From Chrysogorgia sp. JL179-B06 (taxonomy: Eukaryota; Cnidaria; Anthozoa; Scleralcyonacea; Chrysogorgiidae), in NCBI GenBank assembly GCA_035772405.1, contig JAYKKM010000250.1, forward strand, positions 1,618,001-1,682,000: a stretch of 64,000 nt of DNA, written 5' to 3'. Made by a program: the position numbers and the translations under genes. Below the pieces are notes generated by a model that was not told the origin of the DNA, ran no database searches, and worked only from the letters and a program-made list of their open reading frames with translations. This document shows positions 1 to 11,415 of the stretch, one piece after another. Each line of letters begins with the position of its first letter. The first letter of the stretch is position 1.

Positions 1-126
1 TATTTTGTCACATGACCCGGCCTTCCAAACCAGGTTGGGGGAGTAACTATGATATGACACATATACATTTATATATTTTATTGCTGCCACCCGGCAAGAT
101 TCTCGTCGACCGAAACTGCTGACGAT

Positions 127-1236
127 AAGTTTAGACAACCTCGTACCAAGAGTCTTCTCATCAAAGGCTGATCACGTGACTCCAAGGATATTGGATTATT
201 TTGTAACCTGGCTTATTCTCGCTTATATCATCCGGGGGGCCGGATCGCTGTGAAAACATACCACAAACTTCTATAATTGAAAGCATAAACAGTATATTAT
301 GGATAATTTAAAAAGATTACAATTTATTGGAAATACAGTACGGACTCCAAACATGTTGAAAGCCTTGAAAGATGGTGGGTTACTTCGAAAAATACGTTGA
401 TTTACTGTACATTTGTTGCTGTCATAAGATAAACATGATTAGTATTTAAAATAATAGTCAGTCTGACTGTATTAAAATTGTAAATTCGAACTGTTCTGGC
501 GTTGATCATCGGGACTTTAAGATCTAGGACGGCGACAGCAGTAAAAACAATACAAATTTTAGCATTTGAATGAAACCACGGTCGATTGACTAGCGTATTT
601 GACACTCCAAGCTTGTTTTATGATCTCCAAAACGCTTCAATATTCCTAAAACGATTATAGTGTCTGTGTTTAAGTCAGTCTTAAGTCACATCTCTCCGCG
701 AGTTACCACCGTCCTAAAGACGTGAAAATGTTCTCAGTGGCGTTGTAAACAGAACGCGAGAACGGCGTTGAAATTACTCTTGGGAATAAAAATTATTCAT
801 TCTTATTGTTTCGCATGAAGATTCTTTTGTTTGAACGACGTCCGCGTCCTAGTAGGTTGCCGTCGTAGATCTTAAAGTCCCCGTGTTTATCTTATGACAG
901 CAACAAATGTCCGTAAATCAACGCATTTTTCGAAGTAATGCACCATCTTTCAACTTCTGTCTGCAGTCCGTAGTCTTTCCAATAAATTGTAATCTTTTTA
1001 AATAATCCATGTACTGTTTATACTTTCAATTATAGAAGTTTGTGGTATGTTTTCACAGCGATCCGGCCCCCCGGATGATATAAGCGAGAATAAGCCAGGT
1101 TACAAAATAATCCAATATCCTTGGAGTCACGTGACCAGCCTTTACCAGGGTCTTCTCTTCCCTCGGTCCACTCCCCTCCCATCCGCTCCCTCCCCGGGCA
1201 CTGAGAAGACCCTGGGTACGAGGTTGAAGTTTAGAC
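127..1236. repeat. Long foldback (inverted-repeat) element, about 1.1 kb
   Basis: The left arm (about 127-537) and the right arm (about 855-1236) are reverse complements over most of their length. Matching landmarks are the 'CACGTGAC' blocks at ~173 and ~1129, the GC-rich 'GGATCG' blocks at ~242 and ~1060, and the 'TCTTATGACAGCAACAAATG' stretch at ~890. The left arm carries an extra ~60 bp (447-510) and the right arm an extra ~60 bp (1147-1207) that has its own inverted GGGTCTTCTC/GAGAAGACCC. About 310 bp of unique sequence lies between the arms. No transposase is encoded. I read it as a non-autonomous foldback/MITE-type element. Confidence 0.8.
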
Positions 1237-2245
1237 ACTGTATCGTATTAAAATTCATTTAGTAAAGTTTAGTGTGATACCGAGTATACTTTATGCCGCT
1301 GAGAATATTTATATCGACAGACGTCAAAAATACGTCTTTACACAGAAAGATATGAAAGAAATCCTAACTCGTCGAATCCTAACTTGAATCGTAACTCTTT
1401 TTTAGTGAACTGTTTCAAATTTTGTGAACGCAATGATAAATAAGTGGTGTAGAATGCGTAAAACACAATTGTCATGTGAAATGATGAAATTAATAGGAAA
1501 ATGTCGTTTTGTTGCTGAGATATGTGCGGATAGGATAACGATGGAGGAACTAAGGGAATTGATATTCCACTATTTCGGAATACGTTATTAATAATAGTAA
1601 AAATTATAAAAGGGTAAATTTGACTGCAGTGATTGTAAAGGATTGAGTGAGTTGCGGCAAATGTTGATGTGTCGAATAAGAAAAAATGGCACCAGTAATA
1701 ACTTCACCGGAATAATGACTGACATGGAAAAAATGGCAGCAATTTATAAGAAATTTATAAGAGCATTTGTCAAAAAACAGACATTCAACTAACACAGTAT
1801 ATTGTTTGAATACAATGTAGTGTTCGCTTGACACATCTGCAACGGATATGATTTGGTTTAGTAATCTGCTTTGTATACATGATGCCTCCGAAGCAAAGCT
1901 TCATTCTGCCCTTATTACTTCCAAGTGTTTCAAGAATGAAGCCAGAATAACAATCATATGAAACTTTTATCGTATTTATGATAATGATATGATAATGATT
2001 TGTAGAAAGCTAGTATTTCATTGGTTGTTTTTAAAGCGTCAGTGCAACGGAAATAATAATTAATTGTAGATGCAACTATATTGGAATTTGCTAAATGGTG
2101 AAAACAAGTTATTGAGATGCCATTTCTATAGAAATTCAGAATTGAAAAGTATTCATAACTCATTTAATGGGTGTTTTTTCTCCGAAAATGTGTAGTACGA
2201 GTTTACAGTTTGAGTTTCATGGGTAGTGCCATTTTTTCCGTGTCA
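1237..2245. other. Non-coding stretch, nothing recognised
   Basis: AT-rich sequence with only short chance reading frames. I see no conserved domain, repeat array or RNA gene in it. Confidence 0.5.
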
Positions 2246-2650
2246 GTCAATGTGAGGCAACACTAATATATTATATCAATAGTAAAGTTGCTCGCAAAGA
2301 CACGACTACGGGGTAACAATAGATTATATCACAGTCAATGTGAGGCAACACTAATATATTAAAGACACGACTATGGGTTTATATCGCCGGTCAATGTGAA
2401 TAGAGTTGTTCGGCAACAATATATTATATCACAGTCAATGTGAATAAAGTTTTTTGCGAAGACATGCGACTATGGGGTTTTACCGTAGAACGAGGCAACA
2501 ATATATTCATATCACAGTAAGACACAACTTCTACCGTAGTCTACGGGATTTTATCATAGAACAAGGCAATGCAACAATATATTATATTACAGTCAATGTG
2601 AATAAAGTTGTTCATGAAGACTCGACTACGGGTTTTACCAAGCAACGCAT
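2246..2650. repeat. Degenerate tandem repeat array
   Basis: The phrases 'CAGTCAATGTGA', 'CAACAATATATTATAT', 'AAAGTTGTTC' and 'CGACTAYGGG' recur in the same order about five times with unequal spacing, roughly 75-115 bp per unit. Units differ by deletions and point changes. The array is non-coding; short frames in it are by-products. Confidence 0.75.
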
Positions 2651-2825
2651 ATGTACTAAAATTATGATTATGTTATTGAAACAGGAGATTGGAACACATG
2701 TTAGCATGTAACATGTTTTGACATAAAATCAATGCAACGTCTCCTTCGATCCGTATTAGATTGTCAATGGTGGGGATAGAGAAAATTGTTGAGGGTACGT
2801 TAGTATAATATGGATGAATGACAGA

Positions 2826-3080
2826 TTGTGAAATTAATTTAACGACTCGTACCATTTGTACCATCCGTACGGATGGACAAAATATTTAAGCGTAGCATGA
2901 CATAGACCATTGATGGATGGTGAAATCACTTTTACCACTCGTAACGTTTGTGGGAGTGTGAAATGACTTTGAGGACTGCTATTGAGCATTGACGGATCGC
3001 GAATCATTTTCACCATCTGTAGCATCCGAATATATAACATAGACCATTGACGGATCGTGAAACATTTTCACCATCCATAT
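2826..3080. repeat. Degenerate repeat cluster ('CCATTGACGGATCGTGAAA' type)
   Basis: At least three copies of a block containing 'CATTGAYGGATSGTGAAA' followed by 'TTTCACCATC' or 'TTTACCACTC', at about 2910, 2990 and 3047. The spacing varies from about 55 to 80 bp. No coding content. Confidence 0.6.
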
Positions 3081-3096
3081 CATTGGACATGTATGT

Positions 3097-3330
3097 AAAT
3101 GCTAGCCAGATGCTCTTACCATTGAGTCACTAAAAGTCATGCTGTGTTTTCACAAGTACTTGTTGGAGTACAAGTTGTGTTATGACAGTCAATTTTCAGT
3201 CAAGCATGACTTGTCCCAGGTTTAAATACCATAATAAAATATTAACCTTGCCCTGCCATCTTATTTCTAGTGGCTCAATGGTTAGTGTCTGGAGCTCAGA
3301 GTTTTTCTGAGTATTGACTATTTAGCACAG
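3097..3330. repeat. tRNA-derived SINE fragments (two A-box-like pieces)
   Basis: On the minus strand near 3097-3130 the sequence reads 'TGACTCAATGGTAAGAGC', and on the plus strand near 3272-3292 'TGGCTCAATGGTTAG'. Both match the tRNA D-arm/A-box consensus. Neither is followed by a foldable anticodon arm with a complete T-arm, so these are fragments of tRNA-derived repeats and not tRNA genes. Confidence 0.45.
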
Positions 3331-3709
3331 TAAACTATACAATCTTTACTAGCTTACATCCAGCTTACACCTGCCACAAGTTTTTATCAATGCTCATTTT
3401 TGTGGGTACCGCAGTCAGCGGTACCTGCAGTACCCATATAGTCATGATGTATCTTGATCTCTTTATCTCTTGGTTAGCGCTTTTACACTGCGCAACTCAG
3501 CCACTCGGAATAGTCGTGTTGTATCGTATATGCTGGGCTCTGGGTATGCAGACTGTTCGCGGATAGTCGGGAGTAGAGTCAGGAATGCTCGCGCTCTTCG
3601 TGGGAGGCATAATATCGAAGCATTCGTGAGAAATTCACAATAAGGCTTGTCTTTTTACAAGGTTTTTGTAGTTCCTTTGAAAGGTAAGCAGTCTATTGTT
3701 GTTTATAAG

Positions 3710-3826
3710 TAATATCATGACTTGAGGGGAATTAGCGATTAAATGTACCCGCGGCCGAGGGAAGAATTTGTGGGACTTTTACGAAGGGGATATTTAATCG
3801 CTAATTTCCCTCAAGTCATGGTATTA
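3710..3826. mobile_element. Short palindromic MITE
   Basis: Left arm 3710-3745 and right arm 3791-3826 are ~36-bp inverted repeats with only a few mismatches; the inner part is 'GAATTAGCGATTAAAT' against its complement. The outer ends (TAATAYCATGAC) match the hairpin at 55127-55281, so both belong to one MITE family. No coding capacity. Confidence 0.8.
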
Positions 3827-4069
3827 TTTTGTAAATATCATCGCCGAGGAACGTTTTGATCTCCGCGAACGTTTAAACCACTAATTTCGCTCATTGCTCA
3901 TGTAAGATTATCATCCATTTCTCTTTGTTTACTAAATTTCCCTGATGTTGGAATTTAATAGAAGACAAAGAATTTCTTTCTCTACTAAATCTCCCGCTTG
4001 TATGAACAATGAGAGAAATACGTGGTTTTGAGTAAAGCCCCTCTGGCTTGAACAATATTGTTTCATGGG

Positions 4070-4463
4070 AATTGTTTGTGTGGTTGCATAAAGGTTCTGT
4101 AAATAAAGATTTTTTGTTGTTAACTGATGTTCCTATCATGGTATCAATAAATGACAAAACCTATTCTTTTATACTTATAATTTATCATTAACTGGAGAAT
4201 TATCCATGACATGTGATGCTGGCCCTTACGTTTGTCTAAAAATGCATTTGCAAATTTGGTTAATTTGCAATTGTGGTTTAGAAACTAATGAATGTTGCTT
4301 GTTAATAATTGATTGTAACAGTGTTGAAGTGTTCACAATGTCAGACAATACTTTCAAGATATTTGATTCACACTCAAGGGGCCTGTATGGAATGCCGTGT
4401 TTTTCTGGTAGCTGCATTTTGCTTACTGTTCAAAGCTTTGAGAGTCTAAAATTATTTTTTTAA
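4070..4463 (+). pseudogene. C76-like (herpes-tegument-type) cysteine peptidase domain fragment
   Basis: The frame at 4206-4463 contains 'FKIFDSHSRGLYGMPCFSG', the Asp-x-His segment followed by a Gly-rich strand. It resembles the C-terminal half of C76/OTU-like cysteine peptidase domains that animal mobile elements (often Helitron/PIF1-helicase type) carry. About 100 bp upstream, in another frame, 'LLLTDVP' resembles an earlier strand of the same fold. The catalytic Cys segment is not visible. It is a truncated, frame-shifted remnant. What is seen is the DSHSR motif and its context; the family assignment comes from memory of such proteins. Confidence 0.5.
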
Positions 4464-4475
4464 ATTATTTCACCA

Positions 4476-4715
4476 ATGAAAAGTTGTATTCCATTTGAAG
4501 TAGAAGATGTCAATGTCACTTTGGCCAGTATTGATAATAACGAACATTATAGAATAGTTTCTGTGAAATTAAATGTTTTGTTGTTGACAGATGTTCCTAA
4601 CATGGTATTTTATTAGATGAGAAAACTTGTACCTTAACCTATAGTGAATCATTAACCAGTTAATTATCCATGACATGTAATAATGGAACCTATGTCTGTC
4701 TTAAAAATGCATTTT
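4476..4715 (+). pseudogene. Second, shorter copy of the same peptidase fragment
   Basis: Positions ~4576-4715 repeat ~4110-4250 ('GTTGTTGACAGATGTTCCTA', 'AATTATCCATGACATGT', 'GTCTTAAAAATGCATTT') with many substitutions. The reading frame 4476-4612 precedes it and ends in the same 'LLLTDVP' strand. I take it as a partial tandem duplication of the peptidase gene fragment. Confidence 0.45.
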
Positions 4716-5463
4716 ACAAATTTATTCTCTGCTGATTTAGTTTAATCTGCTGTTACCTTACCAACAGCACTGTATTGTTTATGTACCCCCTACGCCCTAG
4801 TCTATAAATATTGTGGTGTTTGTCCTTGATCAATCTATCAGTGCAAGCGTCTATCAAATGAAAAATAAATTCACCCCAGTTTTTTATGATTGTATTTGAA
4901 AGAACACATAAAATGATGTAAAATAGCTTTTACATGACTTTCATATCTTATGCCGTTCTCGAGATATTACATTTCATGTAACTTGAGTGGGACACTCAGG
5001 CATATATTTGGATTGGTTTGACTAAACCGGCTCAAACCATGCAGACTTACTGAGTCATCAAGTCGTTGTTATTAGGTTCTCATCGTAACATATTCGTTCC
5101 CAGGCCACTTTGTAAAGAAACAAAATGTAATACTTTTTTATCGTTGCAGTTACTGTTTTATTGTTTTAAACAGTATTGTTAGTTTCCAGAATACTCTTTC
5201 TTTATAATTATTTGTTTTTAACCACACTTGCAGCAACTTATTTAGTTTTAGGAAGTTGAAATGCTTTCTCCATAATTTCCAATGTAATATGTTACCATAG
5301 CAACCACATTAGAAGCATGACAATGTTAGTTTTTGACTGAGTAAGTCAGCAAGGTATTAGGTTTGAATCTATTTAGTTGAACCAGTCTGAAAATATGCCT
5401 GATTTTCAGTTTTGTTTTGAATGCTGACAGTGTCCATCTTGTGACGTCACAGCCCAAATTATA
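4716..5463. other. Non-coding stretch
   Basis: AT-rich, no credible coding frame. A CRE-like palindrome TGACGTCA lies at 5442-5449, just outside the left end of the next element; its significance is unknown. Confidence 0.4.
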
Positions 5464-5667
5464 TACAGTACCGCTCAGAAGTAACCTAACAAAATCCGCG
5501 GTTCAACCTCAACCGCGGTTCGCATGCCGTCATTTCACGAGTGTAGTATCGGAAGAAGTCTGTTATTTAGCGTCCTTCCTTCTCACGTTGTCTGCACTTC
5601 TTCGATTGGCGTTTGTCGTAGCTTGGCAAGTTCGTTTTCAAACATCGCTACCGTTTTTAAATTGATA

Positions 5668-5736
5668 ATGGGAAAGCTATCTCGGTACGCGAGGGAAAGA
5701 ATCGTCTATTCGTCTCACTGTCGTCCTCTGCGGTAA
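5668..5736 (+). pseudogene. Duplicated start of the Tc1/mariner transposase
   Basis: Begins MGKLSRYARERIV and stops after 22 codons. It duplicates the start of the longer frame at 5819 about 150 bp downstream ('GGGAAAGCTATCTCGGTACG' against 'GGGAAAAAGCTATCTCGATA'). I read it as a local tandem duplication of the transposase 5' end; it is not a working ORF. Confidence 0.6.
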
Positions 5737-5818
5737 AAAAGACGCTTATTTCCGAAGTTTAATAAGCAGTTATGTGTGTTCAACAATCGACAGTTTCACG
5801 CTTTGATATCTAGCAACA

Positions 5819-6111
5819 ATGGGAAAAAGCTATCTCGATACGCGAGGGAACGAATAATTTCACTTTCTTCTTCTGGAGTGCAGGTTACTAAAATTACAGA
5901 TCCGCTTGAAGTGGAGGGAATCAAAACTTCGAGATCTGCTTTCAACTTATTTATTTCCCGATATCGTCGTAGTGGTAGTCTTGATGATGCGCAGTTGCTA
6001 AAGAATGAGACAAACATGGAGCGCGATATTGTTTTTAAGGGCAGTGTATCAAAAGTCATACAGTCATACTCTAGAAATAGCACTATTCGCGACAAACATG
6101 TTTTTGTCTGA
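5819..6111 (+). pseudogene. Tc1/mariner transposase, N-terminal helix-turn-helix portion
   Basis: About 97 codons starting MGKKLSRYARERIISL, a typical first helix of Tc1/mariner DNA-binding domains, followed by a second helix and 'FISRYRRSGSL', the usual end of the first HTH unit. The family is normally 330-360 residues with a DDE catalytic core. Here the frame ends soon after the first domain and the core is missing, so the product cannot transpose. The start chosen is the ATG that opens the conserved motif. A related copy lies at 13640. Confidence 0.7.
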
Positions 6112-7662
6112 ATATGCGAAGCCTGTGCTGCAGATAAAATATTATATTACTAGATGGTGATATAAACGCCGTGACTCCGTGTGTGGGTCCGTTCATGCGA
6201 AGCATTCCAAGCTCTGTTTCACAATCATTCTCAGGGAAACATGAGAAATTTTTTTATAAAAATGTATTTATGAAATTTTCTATTGCAAGACTCGCTATTG
6301 CCACAGACAACAAAAAGGACACTTACCTGATTCGCCACTGGCATTGTTGACGTGCATTTGGCCTGCTTTGCCACTGTTGAAACAAACCTGAAGCACTTTG
6401 AGTGACTGCGCGCTTTGATTGCTCAATATCAATTTTCAGGTAAAAGTGATAAAGTTTGGGCTATGTCGATGCAGAAGTGATTAATGAAGTTGTTAATGGT
6501 GACCATCTTCTAGCAGTTCTAGGTCAGTTTAGCCTGACACAATAAATCGGACACTCGTTGATTTGTTTACTTGTCCGGTCACTCGTGGGTCACTCCGGTG
6601 GCACTCTTTGAAAAGTTGTGTACTCCCTCATGATTTTATAGTATATATTGCATGGCGGTGTTAGTTATTAGAGCATTACTCACAGTTTTAAGTCTTTACA
6701 ATGAGAGCGCCTGCCAGTCTCCAGGCATGCTCTTCTCACCATGGCCAAAGCGCCACATGCCGAATAAAACGGAAATTGACAATACACATGTCAAAAGCTC
6801 TGGCTTAACTTGAGGTTTTTTACGTTATCTTATAGTTCACATAAGAACAATAAGTTACATACATGAGAAGCATGTCGGATAGCAATGTCAATTATATAGT
6901 TCATCAAACAATATTTTTTAACGTAGTACGTATTTGGAGTTTTGAAACCTGTCAATGGATCATCACCGCTGAAGTGAATATTACTGACCGTGTTTAGGCC
7001 CGTTTCAAACGTCGAATTTATCATGTGTCGAATGCAATACTTCGCGTTATATGCACGTGATAAGATCGACCACAATATCATTAAGTTCGAGCGCTTTGGT
7101 CGGAGATATCGATCAAAGTGCAACTTAATTTCAAACGTCGAATTTATCATGTATCTAGGTTCGACACATAAGTTCGACGTTTGAAACAGGATGAGTATAA
7201 TATAATATACCAGGAGTTTAAGAAACATGCGACAGCAAAACGTGCCGTTGGGTCAAACGGCTTGAAACACAACAGTAATAACAATCGTAAATCGTATCAA
7301 GATGCCCGTTAAATTTTCTTCTAAAATGCTTTCACACAATAATAGTTACTTGGTAAGACTGTTTCGGTTGATATTATTGTTAACGTTATTTGATAAATTC
7401 CAACATAACAGGCTTTGTGCATTTGTACCAACGTCGTCGTCAGGAGTTCAACCACGAAATCGTTATACATTGTATGCAGAATACAGAGACTAATAAGAAT
7501 GATTCAAAAACTACTCCAATGATTACTAGTTAATAATTTCCTTTGTTTTGAACTTGCGCGTCATGTCTTTCCGCTGCCATCTTTTGGTCAGACAAACTCG
7601 GAACCCGAATCGTTTAGTCGACCGCAACCTTAGTGTTAGGTTACTTGTGACTGGTACTGTAA

Positions 7663-8081
7663 AGCACCATAATTCAAATAATGGGATAACATGAAAAGCA
7701 TGTAAAAGCCATTTTTAATTATTTTAAGTGTTCTTTCAAATACAATAAAAAAACTGGGCGAATTTTCAATGCATAGACACTTTCAAAGGCACCACATCAA
7801 TATATAAATGCCCCACTATAAATGAATAATACTAATATTTCAGTTAGAATTACAGATTTGGCTTTATCTTTCCACAGTTTAGATAACGGTCTTTTTGTTT
7901 CATAAAAATGGGCCTAGGTTGACCCAGTTCCATGCACACGTTCGCATCGCGGACCTATTTTTATATAAGTAATAGTCTAAATGACAAACGAGATATTTTA
8001 AGGTACACTAAGATTTTTGGAGTACAAAAAAATAAATAACGAGTGATTCTACGCCAGCTCATTGACAGACACAAATCTAAT
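7663..8081. other. Non-coding stretch
   Basis: Sequence between the Tc1/mariner copy and the LINE ORF1 remnant; no motif recognised. Confidence 0.4.
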
Positions 8082-8731
8082 ATGGCTTCTAAACAGAGCA
8101 AGAAAGAAGGTGATCTCAAGAAGCAGATCAATGACCTAATCCTGGGAGACAACAACATTCTCCAGTTTGTTGCAGAAGCCGTATCGTCACTAATTATTCA
8201 AAATATTTGTAGAAATGAGGAGTTCATAGGCAAACCTTTGAAAGGGGTTTCGCGCAATGAAGAGCTCACAAGCAGCATGAAGCAAGACATTTACCAGAGT
8301 TTATCATTCGATTATGACAATCTTAAAGAAAAGATTAGCGAGCTAGAGTTCAACTATGGTAAGTTGAAGAGAGCAAATGATGACCTACAATTGGAGATTG
8401 ATAATTTAGAGCAGTATGGAAGCTAGGCGAAATTGCCTAATTTTCCATGGCATTCCCAAAGCACATGGTAGTCAAGTGGAAAATACAGATGTCGAAGCAA
8501 TCAGAGGGTCAATCAAATGGTTGGCCTAATGATAGATGAGTCACATTTAGACAGATCACACAGTTTGGGGAGGAAGTCCATAACAACAAATTCGTCAAAG
8601 CCTAGATGCATAGCGAAATTTGTTTTCCACAATACCAGATCAGATGTTTTTCTGTCAAACGTAATCTGAAGGGAACTGGTTTCATCACCACGGAAAGCCT
8701 AACGAAGAGACGTGTGGACATTAGACGTTAG
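8082..8731 (+). pseudogene. Non-LTR retrotransposon ORF1-like protein (coiled coil + RNA-binding domain), broken
   Basis: The frame at 8082-8426 encodes a heptad-rich segment ending 'LQLEIDNLEQYGS'. In L1-type ORF1 proteins this element is followed by 'RRN...IHGIP'. A +1 shift at ~8419 gives exactly that continuation (RRNCLIFHGIPKAHG), then a basic RRM-like part (SHSLGRKS, IAKFVFHN) and 'GTGFITTESLTKRRVDI' up to the stop at 8731. At least two frameshifts and one stop break it. ORF1 proteins bind element RNA as coiled-coil trimers. No reverse transcriptase follows, so this is a 5' or internal fragment. Confidence 0.7.
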
Positions 8732-9225
8732 GATCTTTGCTTTGCTTTCATCAGATCACAGGAAAGTATTAGTAGAAAGCTATAAAGATTTGTCAAAATT
8801 ATCTTGCTAAATTATGACATGTATAGTGTTTAATCATACTCTGCCATTGTGAATTTATCGAGTTTAACAACACGAATTCTATCAACGTATAAACATTCAT
8901 AACAATTTATTTGGTTCCAAATTAATTAGATTAACATAACTTGTGGTAAGGTGCATGCTGTACCACATCTTTTTATTTTTCTCTATTACTATTATTTAGT
9001 GTGGTTTATTTCTTAACTTGTTTTGAGGAGTAAATCAACACGAGAGTGAAAGATTGAATTTGCATTTAGTTAATTTTCTTCTTTCAATTTAATTAGGCTT
9101 AGCCTATTAGTTGTAACTTCAGACCAAATGTTCGGTCTAATGTGTTCATGTGCTATAATATTTTGTGTGTCCAATTCAAATCTCTTCTGCTATAGTTGTA
9201 ATTTCAATGATAAAAATCTGTTAAA
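8732..9225. other. Non-coding stretch
   Basis: AT-rich sequence between LINE and hAT remnants; nothing recognised. Confidence 0.4.
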
Positions 9226-10270
9226 TCATACTGCTTTTTCTACGATTAAAAATGACCGATTATTGTCAAACTGCCACAGGCAGTGTGTCTTTTTTACTGC
9301 CTCTACTGGGCGGTTTAAGAAACTTATGGACAAACTTGCAAAAAAAGAACTTTCTGTTTCGATGCCAAAGAAACTAAGTGACACACAGGTCTTGTCGTGC
9401 AGATTCATGTCAGTTAACGGCTCTGATGACCCCCTCCAGAAGGCGGACTGTCGTTGCACTGCACGTGGCCTATACGCCAAAACATTTTGGAACATTCTCC
9501 TGCAGCGGTTCAACAGCAGTAGTAAAACGTTACAAGCAGTACAGCTTAACTTAAATGCTCTGTGGGTGTATCGAAATCGCTGGTAAATTTTGTGCAGCTC
9601 CAACGTAATAAATTTGAGGAATTTGTAGAAGCTGGCAAACGTATGTCGGGGACTCAAGATGCCTATGAACAACGTCGAATTCGTCGCCGCAATGTCCGTC
9701 TGGATCCGCTTGAAGAAGCTGTGCTGACAACGAGAGAAGCCTTTCCTGCAGTGCATTGACACCTTTCTCGTACAAGTAGAAATTCGTCTCGCTGCTTATG
9801 GTCTGCGATCGCTTCGGCTTTCTGTTAGATTTTCCAACAATGTAACCAGGTTCGATTCAAGCTGCTGCAGAAACGTAGAAACGTCGACTGCTTTCTATTT
9901 TGGCGATGAGCTGCTGCAGTTCCAGTCTTTTCTCAGATAATTATTGGTTCAGAAAGAGAAAGACTGTAGCATGGAACAATTCATGTACTCTTTAATCATC
10001 GACAAAGACGTTCAAGCTACGTATCCCAATGTAGAAGTCGCACACAAGATATATCTCACCTTGATGGTTGCGAATTGCAGTGGCGAGCGATCTTTTTCGA
10101 AGCTTAAACTCATTGAGAACTTGATGCAGACTACTATGGGCCAGACCCGCCTTACTCATCTTACTATCATGAGCCTGGAGTCTGACATAATGCAGGGTTT
10201 AGATTTGAGTGAAATCATCCATATGTTTGCCTCAAAAAGGCACGCAAAGTTGTGCTTCCACAACATGAAA
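9226..10270 (+). pseudogene. hAT-family transposase (ZMYM1/TTF-type), decayed
   Basis: Three consecutive plus-strand frames carry pieces of one protein. First (~9280-9400) 'VFFTASTGRFKKLMDKL' and 'LSDTQ', the region before the insertion domain in ZMYM1-like hAT transposases. Next (9562-9759) 'LQRNKFEEFVEAGKRM' and an Arg-rich tract. Last (9944-10270) the C-terminal hAT dimerisation domain, with 'YPNVEVAHKIYLTLMVANCS' and 'GERSFSKLKLIENLMQTTMG'. The pieces are in different frames and stops intervene. The N-terminal zinc finger and first catalytic Asp are not visible. Terminal repeats were not found. Confidence 0.8.
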
Positions 10271-11205
10271 GTACTATTTGACAGCGTCTCAGTTTCCTGC
10301 ATGTACCTAAATATTGTTTTTATTAGACTGACTCATATATGCTACCGTCTTCATGCCCATTGTTTGAAATATATTGAACATCGAGAATTTGTCACTCTAT
10401 ATTCTATTTATAACTTATTCTATGCAAGAAAAAAAGAAACATATTAATTGACCCTGTACATACAGATACAGATGCTAAATTAACTTCAGTGCATGGGACC
10501 ACTTGCAACTTGCGAATAAAAATTGATCATAACCCATTATTACTATATTAAGGTTTTAATTTCCAATATATTATTATTATAATCTTATTATTACTAATCT
10601 CTTCCTACATTAAATTAGAGCCAGGGAATGTGCACAACAAACTGAATTAAAACAAATACAAACATTTGTGATGTTGCTTGTTCACATTGTTGTCTACTGT
10701 AAACATGCCGACAAACTCATTGCTTTGGAATGTAGATTTTCTTCTGGTTCCATGTATTTTCTAAACTCAAACATCCTTTCCACTTGATGAAATACTCAGC
10801 CTAACAAGCCACAATAACAATAAAATATAGTTGAGACATTTTGTTTAAGTCAATAAGTGCGGCGTGCGTATTTCACTAAATAATCATAATTTTACTTAAT
10901 TTATACTAACATTTCCCCCTGAGTTCTCATCGAAACCCCTCTCGATTTCAAAAAAATCCTTAGAGGAGGACGTATTTACTACTTTCCGCCTTAATTGTTA
11001 TGCCTAAAAAAATGCTTGTGCATCTCGTTTAGTTCTCTTTTGAACGACATGTTGAAGTTGTTTGATATTTATTTGATCCCGAGTACAATAGTGCGATCAA
11101 TTTATCTACTGCATGGCAAATTTCTGGCCATGAAAACATTTTGATTTGTAAGAAGAAATTTTAATAAAAATATACGGAGATAAAATTTGGCAGCCATACT
11201 GGCGC
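10271..11205. other. Non-coding stretch
   Basis: AT-rich; the hAT reading frame runs on to 10447 without recognisable domain content. No other feature seen. Confidence 0.4.
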
Positions 11206-11415
11206 TCATTCACTTCCTTGAATTGGAATTCTGTGGTCATCCTGTCCTTCGAAAAATAGTGTTGGTTTACTACCAGATGAACCAATTCCTTCATCTACAA
11301 TCTTCATTGCAGCTAAAAGAAATTCTCTAACTGGGCCACTTCCTACAGCTTCTTCATTCTCAAATCTCACTTTTGGTGGAGAAACGAGTTTATTTGTAAT
11401 GACCAAATATGTCAC
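11206..11415 (-). pseudogene. HECT-type E3 ubiquitin ligase domain fragment (exon)
   Basis: The minus-strand frame reads 'VRFENEEAVGSGPVREFLLA' then 'KPTLFFEGQDDHRIPI'. This matches the start of the HECT N-lobe, where an F-x-x-E...GGP-R-E-F segment precedes a 'LFEG' turn. HECT ligases form a thioester on a C-terminal Cys before passing ubiquitin to substrate; that part is absent here. The CUE-domain exon at 17833-17921 is on the same strand and would lie upstream of it. Both resemble parts of G2E3-like proteins that are abundant in cnidarians. It may be an exon of one large gene or an isolated fragment. Confidence 0.55.

Larger units (their letters stand above)
5464..7662 (+). mobile_element. 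Tc1/mariner-type DNA transposon, copy 1 (~2.2 kb)
   Basis: Terminal inverted repeats begin next to TA dinucleotides. The left end reads CAGTACCGCTCAGAAGTAAC from 5466; the right end, read in reverse from ~7660, is CAGTACCAGTCACAAGTAAC. Both continue into CTAACA and a GC-rich subterminal stretch. A transposase N-terminus lies at 5819-6111. The TA flanks, TIR layout and helix-turn-helix protein place it in the Tc1/mariner (IS630) superfamily. The interior from 6112 has no intact transposase. It contains a secondary inverted repeat (GTTTCAAACGTCGAATTTATC) at ~7002-7025 and 7129-7190. Confidence 0.75.

Noticed and set aside
1047..1262. Plus and minus ORFs in the right foldback arm
   Set aside because: They are translations of a repeated inverted arm with no domain similarity.
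5442..5449. CRE site as a promoter
   Set aside because: A single TGACGTCA with no gene start that it could serve; the element next to it is dead.
9226..9762. 178-codon minus-strand ORF
   Set aside because: It is the antisense shadow of the hAT transposase; the plus-strand frames carry the conserved motifs.
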